This document shows, in pieces, positions 1-10,284 of a stretch of 64,000 bases of DNA. Made by a program: the position numbers and the translations under genes. The stretch comes from Anaeramoeba flamelloides (taxonomy: Eukaryota; Metamonada; Anaeramoebidae): positions 2,604,001 to 2,668,000 of the forward strand of contig JANTQA010000026.1 of the NCBI GenBank assembly GCA_027625915.1, in the 5' to 3' direction. The notes under the pieces are model-generated. The model was given only the letters and a program-made list of their open reading frames with translations. It searched no databases and was not told the DNA's origin. Within the stretch, counting starts at the first letter, position 1, and each line of letters begins with the position of its first letter.

Positions 1-230
1 AAATTTCTAATTTGAAAGACTAAGAAAAAAATGATGTTGTTTTGACGAAATAAATTCAAGAATTCAAAACAAAAGCTTCATAAGATGGAAAAAATTTGAT
101 GATTTCTTTAAAATGGTCCTGCCTTTTGATTTTAAGGGATTTAGAAATTAAAGATCCACCAAAAACCTAAAAATTTTTTGAAAAATTATTGATCATTCAG
201 AAAGGTTTATATTCAAAAATTCAAATTCTC

Positions 231-553
231 ATATTTTCTCTTTGTGAAATTTTTAGTTCATTATAAAATTTCATGGTTTCTAATAGGCTATCACATAACC
301 ATAAAATCCTGTTAAAAAAAGTCAATTATGATAAAGAAAATGAATTTTCGGTTTATCATAGATTTCCTGGTAGGGTTGGAACGGCTGAAATATTTTCTCT
401 AGATGTAGAAATTTTTAGTTCTACTATAAAACTCCACAGTTTCTAATAAGATATCACATAACCATAAAATCCTGCTATAAAATGGCAAGTATGATACAGA
501 AAATGGATTTTCTGATTAGCATGGATTTCCTGGTAGGATTGGAACGACTGTAT
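231..553. repeat. Direct tandem duplication, two units of about 160 bp
   Basis: Two neighbouring copies, about 231-388 and 389-553, share TATTTTCTCT, then a TTTTTAGTTC block, then TATCACATAACCATAAAATC and TTTCCTGGTAGG further on. They differ by scattered substitutions, so the duplication is not brand new. The second copy ends in GATTGGAACGACTG. No reading frame runs through it. Confidence 0.75.
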
Positions 554-639
554 TAAAAGAATTTTATTATTCACTAGTAACAAAAAAACCCAATGGATCT
601 TTTTTGATCATAATATTGAGCATATTTAATTTTTTTTAA

Positions 640-1172
640 TAAACTAAATTCAAAAATTTTTGACAAAGTTAAAACAGTTGAAAAAATATAATTATTACTG
701 AACTTTAAATTCAATTTGAAAATAATTTTGATTTTACCAACTATTTGAATTATTTTTTTTTTTTTGATTTTATATTCAGTTTTTCTCCAGTTACCTAATC
801 TGTTTCGTTAGATCTGGAAATTTTTTTCAATGATTGATAGAATGTTAGTGTTAGTTTGTTTAAAAATAAAAATCAAATATAATCAGTGGTTTTTATCTGA
901 TCATTCCATCGATCAATAATTGTTGGTAAAATTTCAACCAATTTACCTATACATTTTTTGTCTTCTTTCATCATTTTGGAGAGATTTTTATTTTTTTTGT
1001 TTTATTTTTTTTTTCTTTTATTTGTTTAAAAATGATTAAAGATGAAAAATAGTAATATTATGTAACTTAAGTCTGATGTATTATTCAGTTGAGATAAATC
1101 CGTTAAATTGAGATTGTTTTTTTTGTCAATTTTTGATTTTGGGTTTTGTCCAAAGTTTTGGAATGGGGTTTA
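640..1172. mobile_element. Family C inverted-repeat element, copy 1 (Tc1/mariner-like ends)
   Basis: The outer ends are imperfect inverted repeats around TTCCAAAAATTTGGACA (diverged at the left here; the right end reads as TTGTCCAAAGTTTTGGAA), followed by a TAAAC-type terminus, so the element is bounded by TA. It aligns end to end with copies at 22272-22805 and 25049-26385. The shared interior includes ACCTAATCTGTTTCGTTAGA and a GATCGATCAA block. It carries no transposase frame and is about 530 bp, so it is non-autonomous. The TIR sequence type and TA boundary are those of the Tc1/mariner group; that assignment is inference. Confidence 0.75.
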
Positions 1173-1475
1173 AATTAGAAGATGTTTATTTTTTGTGGTT
1201 GTGAAACCCATATTTGATGATTATTTTCATAGTATTGGCAATTCTAGAGAAAATGATCTAAATTTCCAATGATACTTAAAAATGAATTTTTCTTCTTTTT
1301 TTTTTTTAACGTTTTAAGAAAAAAAGAATTATTCAGAGAATAATTGGTATTATTTAAAAAAGTAACTAATATTCTAGGAAAAAATAATTTTTTGAATAAT
1401 TCAAAAAAAGAAAAATTGAAAATTGTCATAAAAAAGAGTTTTTTTGGGTTATTATAACATATTAACAAAAAGTAA

Positions 1476-1678
1476 AACAGCCAGTTTCACTTTTAAGGCA
1501 CAAACTTTCAACGAAATTTAAGGTACAAAAAAAATCTCAAATTAAGGCAAAAAATTCAGATTCTAGTAAAATAAATTGTGTAAAAAAAAAAATTAAAAAT
1601 TTTTTGCCTTAATTTGAGAATTTTTTTGTGCTTTAAATTTCGTTCAAAGTTTGTGTATTAAAAGTGGAACTGACTGTA
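1476..1678. mobile_element. Family L hairpin MITE, copy 1
   Basis: About 200 bp that fold almost entirely on themselves. The left arm starts CAGCCAGTTTCACTTTTAAG and the right arm is its reverse complement, ending AGTGGAACTGACTG. It is nearly the same as the copy 0.9 kb downstream at 2361-2560. No coding frame. Confidence 0.8.
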
Positions 1679-2360
1679 AAATGGTTTAAAATCATCTAGG
1701 TTATGTTTCGAAAAGGAAGATTATAAGATCAAGAATTGAAAATTAAACTAAATTTCAGAATATATTGTCCATTTTACATTTGAATTTTGAATCGTATTTG
1801 TATTGTTTGAAGTTTTTCCCTCACAATGAAAAGTTTGCAAATAAATCATTTTTTCTCTTTTTTATTTTTTCAAAAGTGTTTTGTTAAAATGGAAAATGAA
1901 AATGAAAATTTGAAAAGAAGTAACAGATGAATTAATGAAAAAATTGATTTCAAATATGAAAATAAGATTAGATTTAGTTATTAAAATAGAAGAAGAATAG
2001 ATAAATGGGTTTATTGACTTATTTAAAATTTCTATTTTTCATGTAATGCTTCTTTCAAAATAATTATCCCAATTTTTTTTAACTGTTTTTTTTTACTTTT
2101 TTTTATTTTATTTTTAGACAAATTATAAATATCCCTGGATTAAATAATTGTATAATAAAATAGTAATTTTTATATTATAATAGATAACTTCAATTATTAA
2201 AAATATTTTCCTTTAAAATTTGATTTTTAATGGACCAATGATTTTGAAATAGAGTTTACTTGTTTATTCTATTTGGATAAAAATTTCCCTTAAATTTCGT
2301 GCCTAAATACCATTATTATTTTTTTTTTAAAGAGAATATTGTGGGAGTGTTTGTTTTTTA

Positions 2361-2560
2361 TACAGTCAGTTTCACTTTTAAGACACAAACTTTGAACGAA
2401 ATTTAAGACACACAAAAAATTTCAAATTAAGGCACAAAATTTAAATTCTAGTAAAATTAATTGTGTAACAAAAAATTATAAAAAATGTGCCTTAAATTGA
2501 CTTTTTTATGAACTTTAAATTTGCTTAAAAGTTTGTGTCTTAAAAGTGGAACTGACTGTA
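2361..2560. mobile_element. Family L hairpin MITE, copy 2, with TA target duplication
   Basis: Flanked by TA on both sides, with termini CAGTCAGTTTCACTTTTAAG and its inverse. The internal arms carry AAACTTTGAACGAAATTTAAG. Size, hairpin form and the TA duplication fit a Tc1/mariner-type MITE. This copy has the cleaner ends of the two. Confidence 0.85.
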
Positions 2561-2604
2561 TTTAAATTTTTGATTGTTTTTAAAGGCTTTGTCTATCCTT
2601 GGGT

Positions 2605-2660
2605 TATATATATACTTGTGTGGGTGTATGTGTATGTGTGTACACAAGTGTGTATATGTT
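2605..2660. repeat. Imperfect TA/TG microsatellite
   Basis: A short alternating purine-pyrimidine stretch of TATATA followed by TGTGTATGTG-type dinucleotides. A weak frame opens through it from a non-ATG start, but it has no protein-like composition. Confidence 0.6.
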
Positions 2661-3778
2661 GTGTTCAGTTCAAGATATTTTAACCATTGATTATTCTAAA
2701 ATTTCCTCGATTCATTTTAGGTTTGAAATATGTACTGTGAATTTAGATTTTTTTTCTTTTTTGTTTTCATGTGGATTGGCTTTATCTTTTATAATAGTCC
2801 ATATGAGTAATCTGATTCTTCGTTTTACCTTACTCGTTGTCAATTTTTTAAATATATATTTTAAGTTTTAATTGATTAATAAATTGTATTCAATTTCAAA
2901 AAAGAATAATAAAAATAATTTTTTCAAGTAGAATTTTCAGAGTGGGAATTTTGATAGAAAAAAATTTAAATGATTGCAAATATCCTTAAATATTAAAAAA
3001 ATATTTCTATTTTATTCGACTTAAAAAAATTTTTAAATGAAAAATAACTTTTTGATTTGTAAATTATTAACTGGTATGTTTTTATTTCCAGGCACCAAAC
3101 TAAAAAGAAGAATATTCTAACCATTTATTTCTCAATTACTCAATTCCAGAAACCTTTTTTTAAAAATTTAAAACAATCAAATATAACCCCAACTAAATAA
3201 AATTATCAATTTGAAAAACATGAAACTTTGTTTATTATTAAATCCCAAATCATTTATGTGTAAAATTAATTCTGAAATTTATTATAAAAAAAACATTTTC
3301 CAAAAATCTTCTTTATACAAACTGTTTTACAGATATGTTAAAATAGAATAAAAAATTATAAATTGAATTATAACTAAGTGATTTTTATTGTTTCCAGTTT
3401 ATAATTCTAAATGTTTATTTAACTTCAATAAATACTGGGATTGAATTCTATTGGGAAAATATACAGTTCTTTTTACTTCTTTTTCTTTTACAAAAAAAGT
3501 TCTCAAAGAAGTAGGTTGTAATTTAAAAATTTTATTAAAAAAAAAAGGAAATTGATCATGAATTGAGTGTTTTTACTATTTAAAATCCAAATACAGCTAG
3601 TACCGATAATTATAATAACGCTATTTTCATCGGATAGTCTTTAAAAATAACCAATAATATTTTAATTTTTAATCCAAAAATATTAGATTGTTTCTTTAAT
3701 ATAATCCCTAAATCTTTAAAAAAATTTCGAATAAAAATTTAGGAATTAGTGAAACATAAGAAATTAAAAACTCCACCC

Positions 3779-4339
3779 TTAAGGTTTACAATCCCTGAAA
3801 TTTGAAAAAAGATTATCTTGTGTCCTTTGTTACCACTTTTTAATTTGGTTCTTAGCTGATCGATCTTGTATTTGGTATGGATTTTAATAGTAGTTCGAAA
3901 TGGCAATTTTTGACAATTTATTTTTGTTATTTCCGAAATCCGATTTGAAAAGTCTAAGATGAGTAGATTGATAGGTGTTCAAGAATAACTTTTGAATTTT
4001 GTGTTGTAGAAAAGAATCTTAATTTACTTTTTTGTCAATTAACCAAATGAAAAAATATCTTTTTTTTAAAAACTCCCAATAAAACCAAACTGTAATTAAA
4101 AATTTAAACCATCAACCTACAAACCACATTTTTTTATAACTTAAGTTGGAGCCAATTGTCTTAAAATCTTCAATTCGGATTTCGGAAGAAAAAAAAATAA
4201 ATCTTCAAAAATTTCCATTTCTAAGAACTATTAAAATCCAAATCAATGACTTGATCGATTGGCGAAAAAACAAATTATCAAGTGGTAACAAACGACACAA
4301 GAGAATCTTTTTTTCAAATTTCAGGAATTGTAGAATTAA
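3779..4339. mobile_element. Family A TTAA foldback element, copy 1
   Basis: A long inverted repeat with arms of roughly 250 bp. The left end is TTAA then GGTTTACAATCCCTGAAA. The right arm is the diverged inverse, ending GGAATTGTAGAA then TTAA. The arms share TTCTTAGCTGATCGATCTTG-type sequence. A second full copy lies at 43845-44403, and single ends at 28013-28016 and 47628. Flanking TTAA on both sides is the target preference known for piggyBac-group transposons. There is no transposase inside. Confidence 0.85.
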
Positions 4340-4622
4340 ACAATAAAAAAAAAAAAAAAATATTATATTTTTTAAAGAAAAATGCCTAAAAAAAAATGAT
4401 CAAAGATGTAAATTGTAATTAATGTATTCGGCCATACCCAATTTAATAATCCTGGACACATTCCGAACCCAGAAGATCAACGAATTGAGGGCTAAGCTAG
4501 TTAGTGAGATGGGGAACCTCTCGCGAACACTTGGTGCTGAATACTTTTTTTATTCATTTCTTTCATTGAAAAGTATCAAAAAAAAAATTAAAAATTTCAA
4601 AAATATTCGCAAAAGAATTTAT

Positions 4623-5697
4623 TTAAAAAATTAGTAAAATCTTTACTTTAACACATCTTCTAATTTTTTTTAAACTCTCAAGCTTTTTGTCTGTAAATCA
4701 GAAACGAAGAAAAACAACTCTGATCAATTTTGTATATTCACAAATGAAACACTCCACATTCAATTTGTCTTTGGAACAAAAAGTTTCTTACTTTGTCTGG
4801 CAGTTCCAACTTCAAGAAGTGATCGATGTTCTTCTCTGAAAAACAAAAAAAATGAAAAAATTACGTAATTAATAAATATAAAAAAAAATCTTTTTTTTAT
4901 TTAGAAGAAGACTATAAAAAAAAACAAGAAAAATTTGAGAAGGTAAAGTGTATACACAAAAGAGTGAACTAATTGTTTGACTTTTTTTTTTTCGATTTTC
5001 TTCTTCTTTTGCTTTTTTGGTTTTCTGATCCAGTCTGTTCCAATTTATTGATCTTTTTTTGAAAACAGTATGCGCTGGCATTAATCAATTGTTTTTCATC
5101 ACGAATCGGGATGTGGTTTTTGTCAACAAAGGAAAGTTTAGGGATTGCTGTTGCCATTGTCTTGAGCGAAAACACTAATGACACAGATTCCTGGAATAAC
5201 AAATAGGCTTCGGAGGTGGAAGGTAAAACATGCTTGTGATCATTGCTTTTTAAGAAATGGTGCACAAGATCTGTTAATAACAACTGGGATGCCTTTGTAT
5301 TCGAAAGAGTTAATGTGAGAATTGAATTCAACTCGGTGAGGAGGGCGCATTTGTAACAGCCAAGGGCTGCCTTTTCGAGTATTAGGGTTTTTGAGTCCCA
5401 ATCGATTTTGGTTAAGAAGTGCAAATAAAGATAAGGCTTTTCCTTTTGGATTCCTTCTTTTTGGCTTGGCTTATTTTTTGTGTCAACAAAATATGATTTC
5501 ATTTCATTAACTTTCCCTTCGGCACCACAGTGGTGACACTTTCCCTCGTTTAACCCAGATTTAATTATCTTTTTAATAATTTTTTTGCGTGCTGATGTTG
5601 GGATCGAATAACCTTTTGGAATGATTTGAGGACAGATTTTTGGTCCAAGAGATTTGAGTCTCTCTTCAAATTCTTTACACTGATTTTCAACAGACAT
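4623..5697 (-). CDS. Uncharacterised CxxC...CxxC protein, probably spliced at its 3' end
   Basis: I do not recognise this protein with confidence. The main exon runs 5697 to about 4982 from a clear ATG. It has one CxxC pair at residues 54-57 and another at 114-117, in a layout (zinc knuckle, aromatic-rich strand, second CxxC) that faintly recalls HNH-type zinc-binding proteins; no catalytic His motif is obvious. Read straight through, it stops at TAG (4971-4969) after a K/R-rich tail, giving 242 aa. A spliced version is also in frame. The donor GT is at 4981-4980. Exon 2 is 4835-4792, behind a TTTTTCAG acceptor and followed by GTAAGA. Exon 3 is 4690-4623, behind TTTACAG. Both junctions keep phase and give about 275 aa ending in TAA. 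The first donor is weak, so the tail is uncertain. The basic C-terminus could be a nuclear signal. Confidence 0.6.
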
Positions 5698-7364
5698 TTG
5701 TGTTCAGAAAAAAAACAAATACAAAAAAATAATAAAAATTTTTAACCAACAATTTCTACTCTTAATTGTTTAATACAAGTCATTAATTTTCTGATTAGTA
5801 ATTTATTGGTAACACAGTTTGGGACTTTGGTTCTTTTTTAACTATCTGTGTCTTTCGTTCAAAATTCAACACATTGAAAACAATAGAAAGTTGTTATTCA
5901 AAAGTTAAATTTCAAAGGTTTAAGTCATGTGTTTGTTGAGTTGCTCCCAAGAGTTGAACTAACAGTTAAAGTTGGAGGATTTCAAAACTTTTATTCATCA
6001 TCATATTTTAATTACTGAATATTGATTTATAAATGAGAAATAATCGATACTCCATTTTCAATTTCCTTTTATAAATGAGTTTTCAAAGACCTAGGTTGTT
6101 TCAGTCCTCTATTTAACAAAGAAAAATAGGAAAAAGGATTTGAAAAAATATACCTAATTAGTAATTAAATACCAGTAATTTCAGCACTATTTGGTTCTGC
6201 CAATTCATTTTTTAAAAATCAAGATCCTTCACTTATTGAAAAGTTCTTGAATTAACCTAAAAAAAACCAAAGTTTGTAAACTTTTAATGATGATAAGGTA
6301 TTTTTCAAAATATCTTACATAAAAAGAATTTGGATAAAATTATAATAATAGTTCTCTCTCATTTTGTTGACTATTGGATTGAAAAACTTGTAAAACTGTT
6401 TGATAAGAACTACTATTTGTGACAAAATAAAGGGAAGAAAATTTTTCATTCATCTTTGCTCATTAAGGGTTTCTAAGATCATCTCACTTTTCAAATTTTT
6501 TTTTCTGAAAAGCAGCTTAAATTATTCAATTCATTTTAGAGTTGGGTACTTTAATGATTTTATATTAATTCCTGAGAGGTGTGTTTATTTTAGATAATTT
6601 AAATGAAAAGTTTGAACTTTTTATTTTGTTATTATCTGTAAGGATCACCTAATACTTTTCTTTTCTGATTTAACAAAGAAAAATTTTAACTTTCATTTCC
6701 AAAACCTTTTTCAGAGAATTATGGAAAAAAGAGCAAGACCAACATCCAAACCACTGGAAAATTAACATTTTAAGGTTGACTGTGAAATCCCATCTCTAGG
6801 AATTGAGATTAAATTTAAGTTTCATTACTGGTATTTGAATTATTAATGTGGCAAAATTATCACTTCCTTTTCCATATTTTTCTTTGACTAAACCGAGTTT
6901 TCAAAGAAATAGGTTTTGGAGTTTGTGTCTCTAGTTCTCTATTTGAAAAGATAATTGAAAAGAAAGTGAAAATTTCCCAATTTATAAATTCAACACCCAT
7001 ATGAGAATTTTGAATAGATTATCGACCATTTTCAAACAGCTTTTGAAATCCTTTTGGTCTCTTGTTCTTTAAAAAAATAAATTAAAAGAACCAAAACTAT
7101 CCAGGGTAATGGAAGCAAAATCCAGACATTAAATTTTACACTTTTTTTTTTCTTTGGAAGTTCTCTTCATTAAAAACAAAAAGTTACAAGCTTTTTGAAC
7201 AATAAATTACCTCAAAACATTTTAAAAGAGATTCAAATTTTGGTAAAATAGTGCAACAATCGATTTAGAATCTTTTGATATAAATAAAGTGGGGAAAGCA
7301 ATGATGTTTTTTTCATTTTTTATTTTTTTTGTTTAATCTCAAAACGAAATTAGTTTTTTTTGCG
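5698..7364. other. Gene-free stretch with degraded repeat copies
   Basis: Two diverged stretches at about 6000-6120 and 6840-6960 share GAGTTTTCAAAGA followed by a TCTCTATTT block. The stretch at about 6405-6635 is a diverged relative of 55497-55715 (shared AAACTTAAATTATTCA-like core and TTTTTATTTTG end). No convincing exon is visible. The last 100 bp or so are presumably the promoter and 5' leader of the Q/N-rich gene. Confidence 0.5.
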
Positions 7365-8033
7365 ATGGATAGAAACAGAAACAATAACCAAAATTTTTCT
7401 TATCGAAAACAAAACAATTCTAATTTTAATACTAATAGAAATTTCAACCAAAATCAATATTTACAACAACAACAATTCCATCAACAACAGCAGCAACAAC
7501 AACAACAACAACAATTTGGCCAACAACAGCAATATAATTATTCACAGAACCAACGCAACACAAACCAACAACGACAACAACAACAGCAACAATTTGGTCA
7601 ACAACAGCAATACAATTTTTCACAGAACCAACGAAACAGAAACCAACAACAACAAAATCATTTCAATTTTTATTCTTCGACACAAAACCAAAATTATGAA
7701 AGAAACTACCAACCCCGTAATAATTTCCAAAACAATTTCTTTTACCAAAACGAACCAAATTATGAAATAAATCAACAGTACGACTACGGTTATTTCCAAC
7801 AACAACAGCAGCAGCAGCAGCAGCAACAACAACAATTTGGCCAACAACAACAATATAATTATTCACAGAACCAACGTAACACAAACCAACAACAACAACC
7901 ATTCCAACAAAATTTTGAAGAAGAACTCTTATTAAAGGTCCAAGAAACAAACAAAAAGAGTAATTTTCCAAAAATTAAAAATATGATTAAAAAATATCCA
8001 CAGGCACTAAAAAAGATTTATGGGGTTTGTTGA
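7365..8033 (+). CDS. Q/N-rich prion-like protein
   Basis: A 222-residue frame from the first ATG (7365) to TGA. It is dominated by glutamine and asparagine, with scattered Phe, Tyr and Arg. A module of the type FGQQQQYNYSQNQRNTNQ occurs three times (near residues 50, 75 and 160), so the protein grew by internal duplication as well as by CAA/CAG expansion. Both CAA and CAG are used, which argues for selection on the glutamine tracts rather than a simple DNA repeat. The last 40 residues or so are different: charged, lysine-rich and probably helical. Proteins like this often act in phase-separated assemblies or RNA granules; that is inference. A GT at the end (GGG then GTTTGT) could be a splice donor, so the gene may continue into an unseen exon. 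A lone ATG upstream is absent; an in-frame extension from a TTG is unlikely. Confidence 0.65.
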   Translation: MDRNRNNNQNFSYRKQNNSNFNTNRNFNQNQYLQQQQFHQQQQQQQQQQQFGQQQQYNYSQNQRNTNQQRQQQQQQFGQQQQYNFSQNQRNRNQQQQNHFNFYSSTQNQNYERNYQPRNNFQNNFFYQNEPNYEINQQYDYGYFQQQQQQQQQQQQQFGQQQQYNYSQNQRNTNQQQQPFQQNFEEELLLKVQETNKKSNFPKIKNMIKKYPQALKKIYGVC

Positions 8034-8810
8034 TTTAATTTTTTCTTTTTTTTTGTCTTTTTTTTTTCTTTTTCTGTTTTTTTTTTTTAATTTGAGAAAT
8101 CAAAAACAAACCAAAAACTTTTTGGATAAATACGTTTTTATTTAAATTTTCACACTTGTAAATTAAAATAATTTGCAAACTTTTTTTCCCCTCTTGTGTA
8201 TGAAATCCATTTGATCGGTTGGTTCACACAAATTTATTTGAAAAACTTTCATAAATTTTGTGATTTGAAATCTAAAAGAACAATAATTAAAACACAAAAA
8301 AAGTGTAAATTGGATTTTGATAAATAAGTAGTTGTAGTGGGAAACATTTTTAGAGCTTAGTGATCAAAATTCCAAATCAATTTTTTTCCAATCTTGCTTG
8401 TGTTTGAATAATTAATGGGAAACTTTATTTTTCTTTTTTCTTTTTTCTTTTTTCTTTTACATAATTAACTTTTAAAAAGAAACAGATTGAAATTTCTGAT
8501 CTCTATTTCGATTTCTATTCACTGTTATAATAATGTGTTTAACTAAGAAACCTAACTAAAAAGATATTTTTCTCGGGAAAAAAAAGATTTTTAAAATAAA
8601 AAACGATAATCAGCTGACATTTTATCACATTTATATACCAAAACCAGTGACATGTGGTACAATATCCATTTGGTATTTGGGCCACTGTACTCTCAAACTA
8701 TTCCCCACTAACTCTACTTATTTCTCAAAATTTCATTTGAATTTTTTTCCTATCTGAATCTGTTTATCAATTTAGGAAATCCTTTTTTTATAAAAAATTT
8801 TCGTGAATAA

Positions 8811-9027
8811 AGTCATTTTTAAAAAGTGAAAACTTTTTTTTTTTATGATTTTTGTAAGAATTAAAACTGTTTTAAAGTTTTGTTTGTATAAAAACTTTTT
8901 TTTAAAAAAAGTGCTTTTCTACACACTTCAACCACTACACCACATTTGTAGGTTGATCCTTCGCTTTATTAAAAGTGAAAACTTTGAAAAAAGTTTTAAT
9001 TCTTAAAAAGTTTTCACTTTTTGAATA
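8811..9027. repeat. Imperfect hairpin
   Basis: The left arm carries AAAAAGTGAAAACTTTTT and then AAGAATTAAAACT. The right arm is the inverse, ending AAAAGTTTTCACTTTTTGAA. The loop of about 120 bp is the only non-AT-rich part. Probably a MITE remnant; no clear target duplication. Confidence 0.5.
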
Positions 9028-9840
9028 GAAAATTTGATAAAAGTTTGAAAAAATTCCTCACTTTTTTAAAACGACTGTACACATTTTTTGAAAATTAAGA
9101 TTGCTTTTTTTTTTCAAATCTAATTTGAAAAGAATCATTTTTTTTTCAAATTTTTAACGAACTTGAGGAAAAAAAAAAAAAAAAAACGGAGATCAACAAA
9201 GAAGTCAAGAAATTGGATTTTTCGGATTCATTTTGTAGAATTGAAGACAAAGTAGACATATCCTTTTTACCACTTTACTAGTGTTAAAATCGAATTAAAC
9301 GAGTTAAAATTTTATCTCAAAGTTCAATAAGGAAGCTGAAATTAAAACCCCAAAAATGTAATTTCTAATTGGTTTTGTGAAGATCTTTGGATTTTTTCAA
9401 CTAATAATTATTTAAACTATTTTTGGAACTTTAAATAAAAATGCTTATTTATTAATTGGTTAATAACAGTATTTTGGAAAATTGAAAAAAGGAATACTTA
9501 TGAAGGAAATTTTCCAATAATCAAGTTAGCAACTTGTATAATTTTTTCATTCCAAAATTGTGATACATTAAATAACCAGGAAAAAAAATCTTTATTTTTT
9601 TTTTATACTTTCTGGCATTGACATTCAATTCTCAAACTTTTGTCCTTTACTACAATTTGACAATTCTTTTCAAATATATGCAAAAATCTATTTTGATCGC
9701 ACCAAAGCAACTTAATTAAAAACACAAAAAAATTGTTAAATTTATCGCATTGTAAATCTATCGGAAAGTGGAATTTATTTTGAAAATAAAGTTGAACTTG
9801 GGGATTCAGATTATTAAATAATGTATTTCTAAAAAAAAAG

Positions 9841-10284
9841 TTAACCATTTGGTAAAAAAAGTTCAACACGGTTTTTAATTGGTAACCTTAATAGAATCAC
9901 AGAAACTTGAAAATTCAAAACAAGATTTAATTAATAAAAGAAAAAATAAATGATTTCAGACAAAATGGAGGATTAAACACAATAACAGTTTTTTTAATAC
10001 TATCTTTTGGTAAGAGATTTTCTTTCAATGATCTATTATTAAAAAATTTGTTGAAAAAATTCGACTATTTTTGAGGATCTCCAAAACTACTCTAAGAACG
10101 ATTTCAATAATCAAGTAGATTTAAATTGTGTTTGTTTATTTGGTTGAAAATAATATAATGGATTATTCTTTGGGGTTAATTTGTTTCTTCTATTAATTGA
10201 TTTTACTTTTCATTTTCAGGTTTCTGTGATTCTATTAAGGTTACCAATTAAAAACCGTGTTGAACTTTTTTTCTCAAATGGTTA
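9841..10284. mobile_element. Family H TTAA foldback element, copy 1
   Basis: Terminal inverted repeats of about 65 bp start TTAACCATTTGGTAAA on the left and end with the inverse on the right. Both contain GTTCAACACGGTTTTTAATT and TAATAGAATCACAGAAAC. TTAA at both ends again suggests a piggyBac-type target. A second copy is at 15228-15653. The interior (CAGTTTTTTTAATACTATCT and downstream) is conserved between copies and non-coding. Confidence 0.8.

Noticed and set aside
1244-1468. Minus-strand frame rich in Phe and Lys
   Set aside because: Product of T/A homopolymers; no ATG context, domain or codon pattern.
4422-4634. 70-codon frame in a slightly GC-richer island
   Set aside because: Open on both strands (the minus strand also reads through), no homologue recognised, and it adjoins a foldback element; kept only as a possible remnant.
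7620-7971. Minus-strand Leu/Val-rich frames opposite the Q/N gene
   Set aside because: Antisense shadow of the CAA/CAG repeats.
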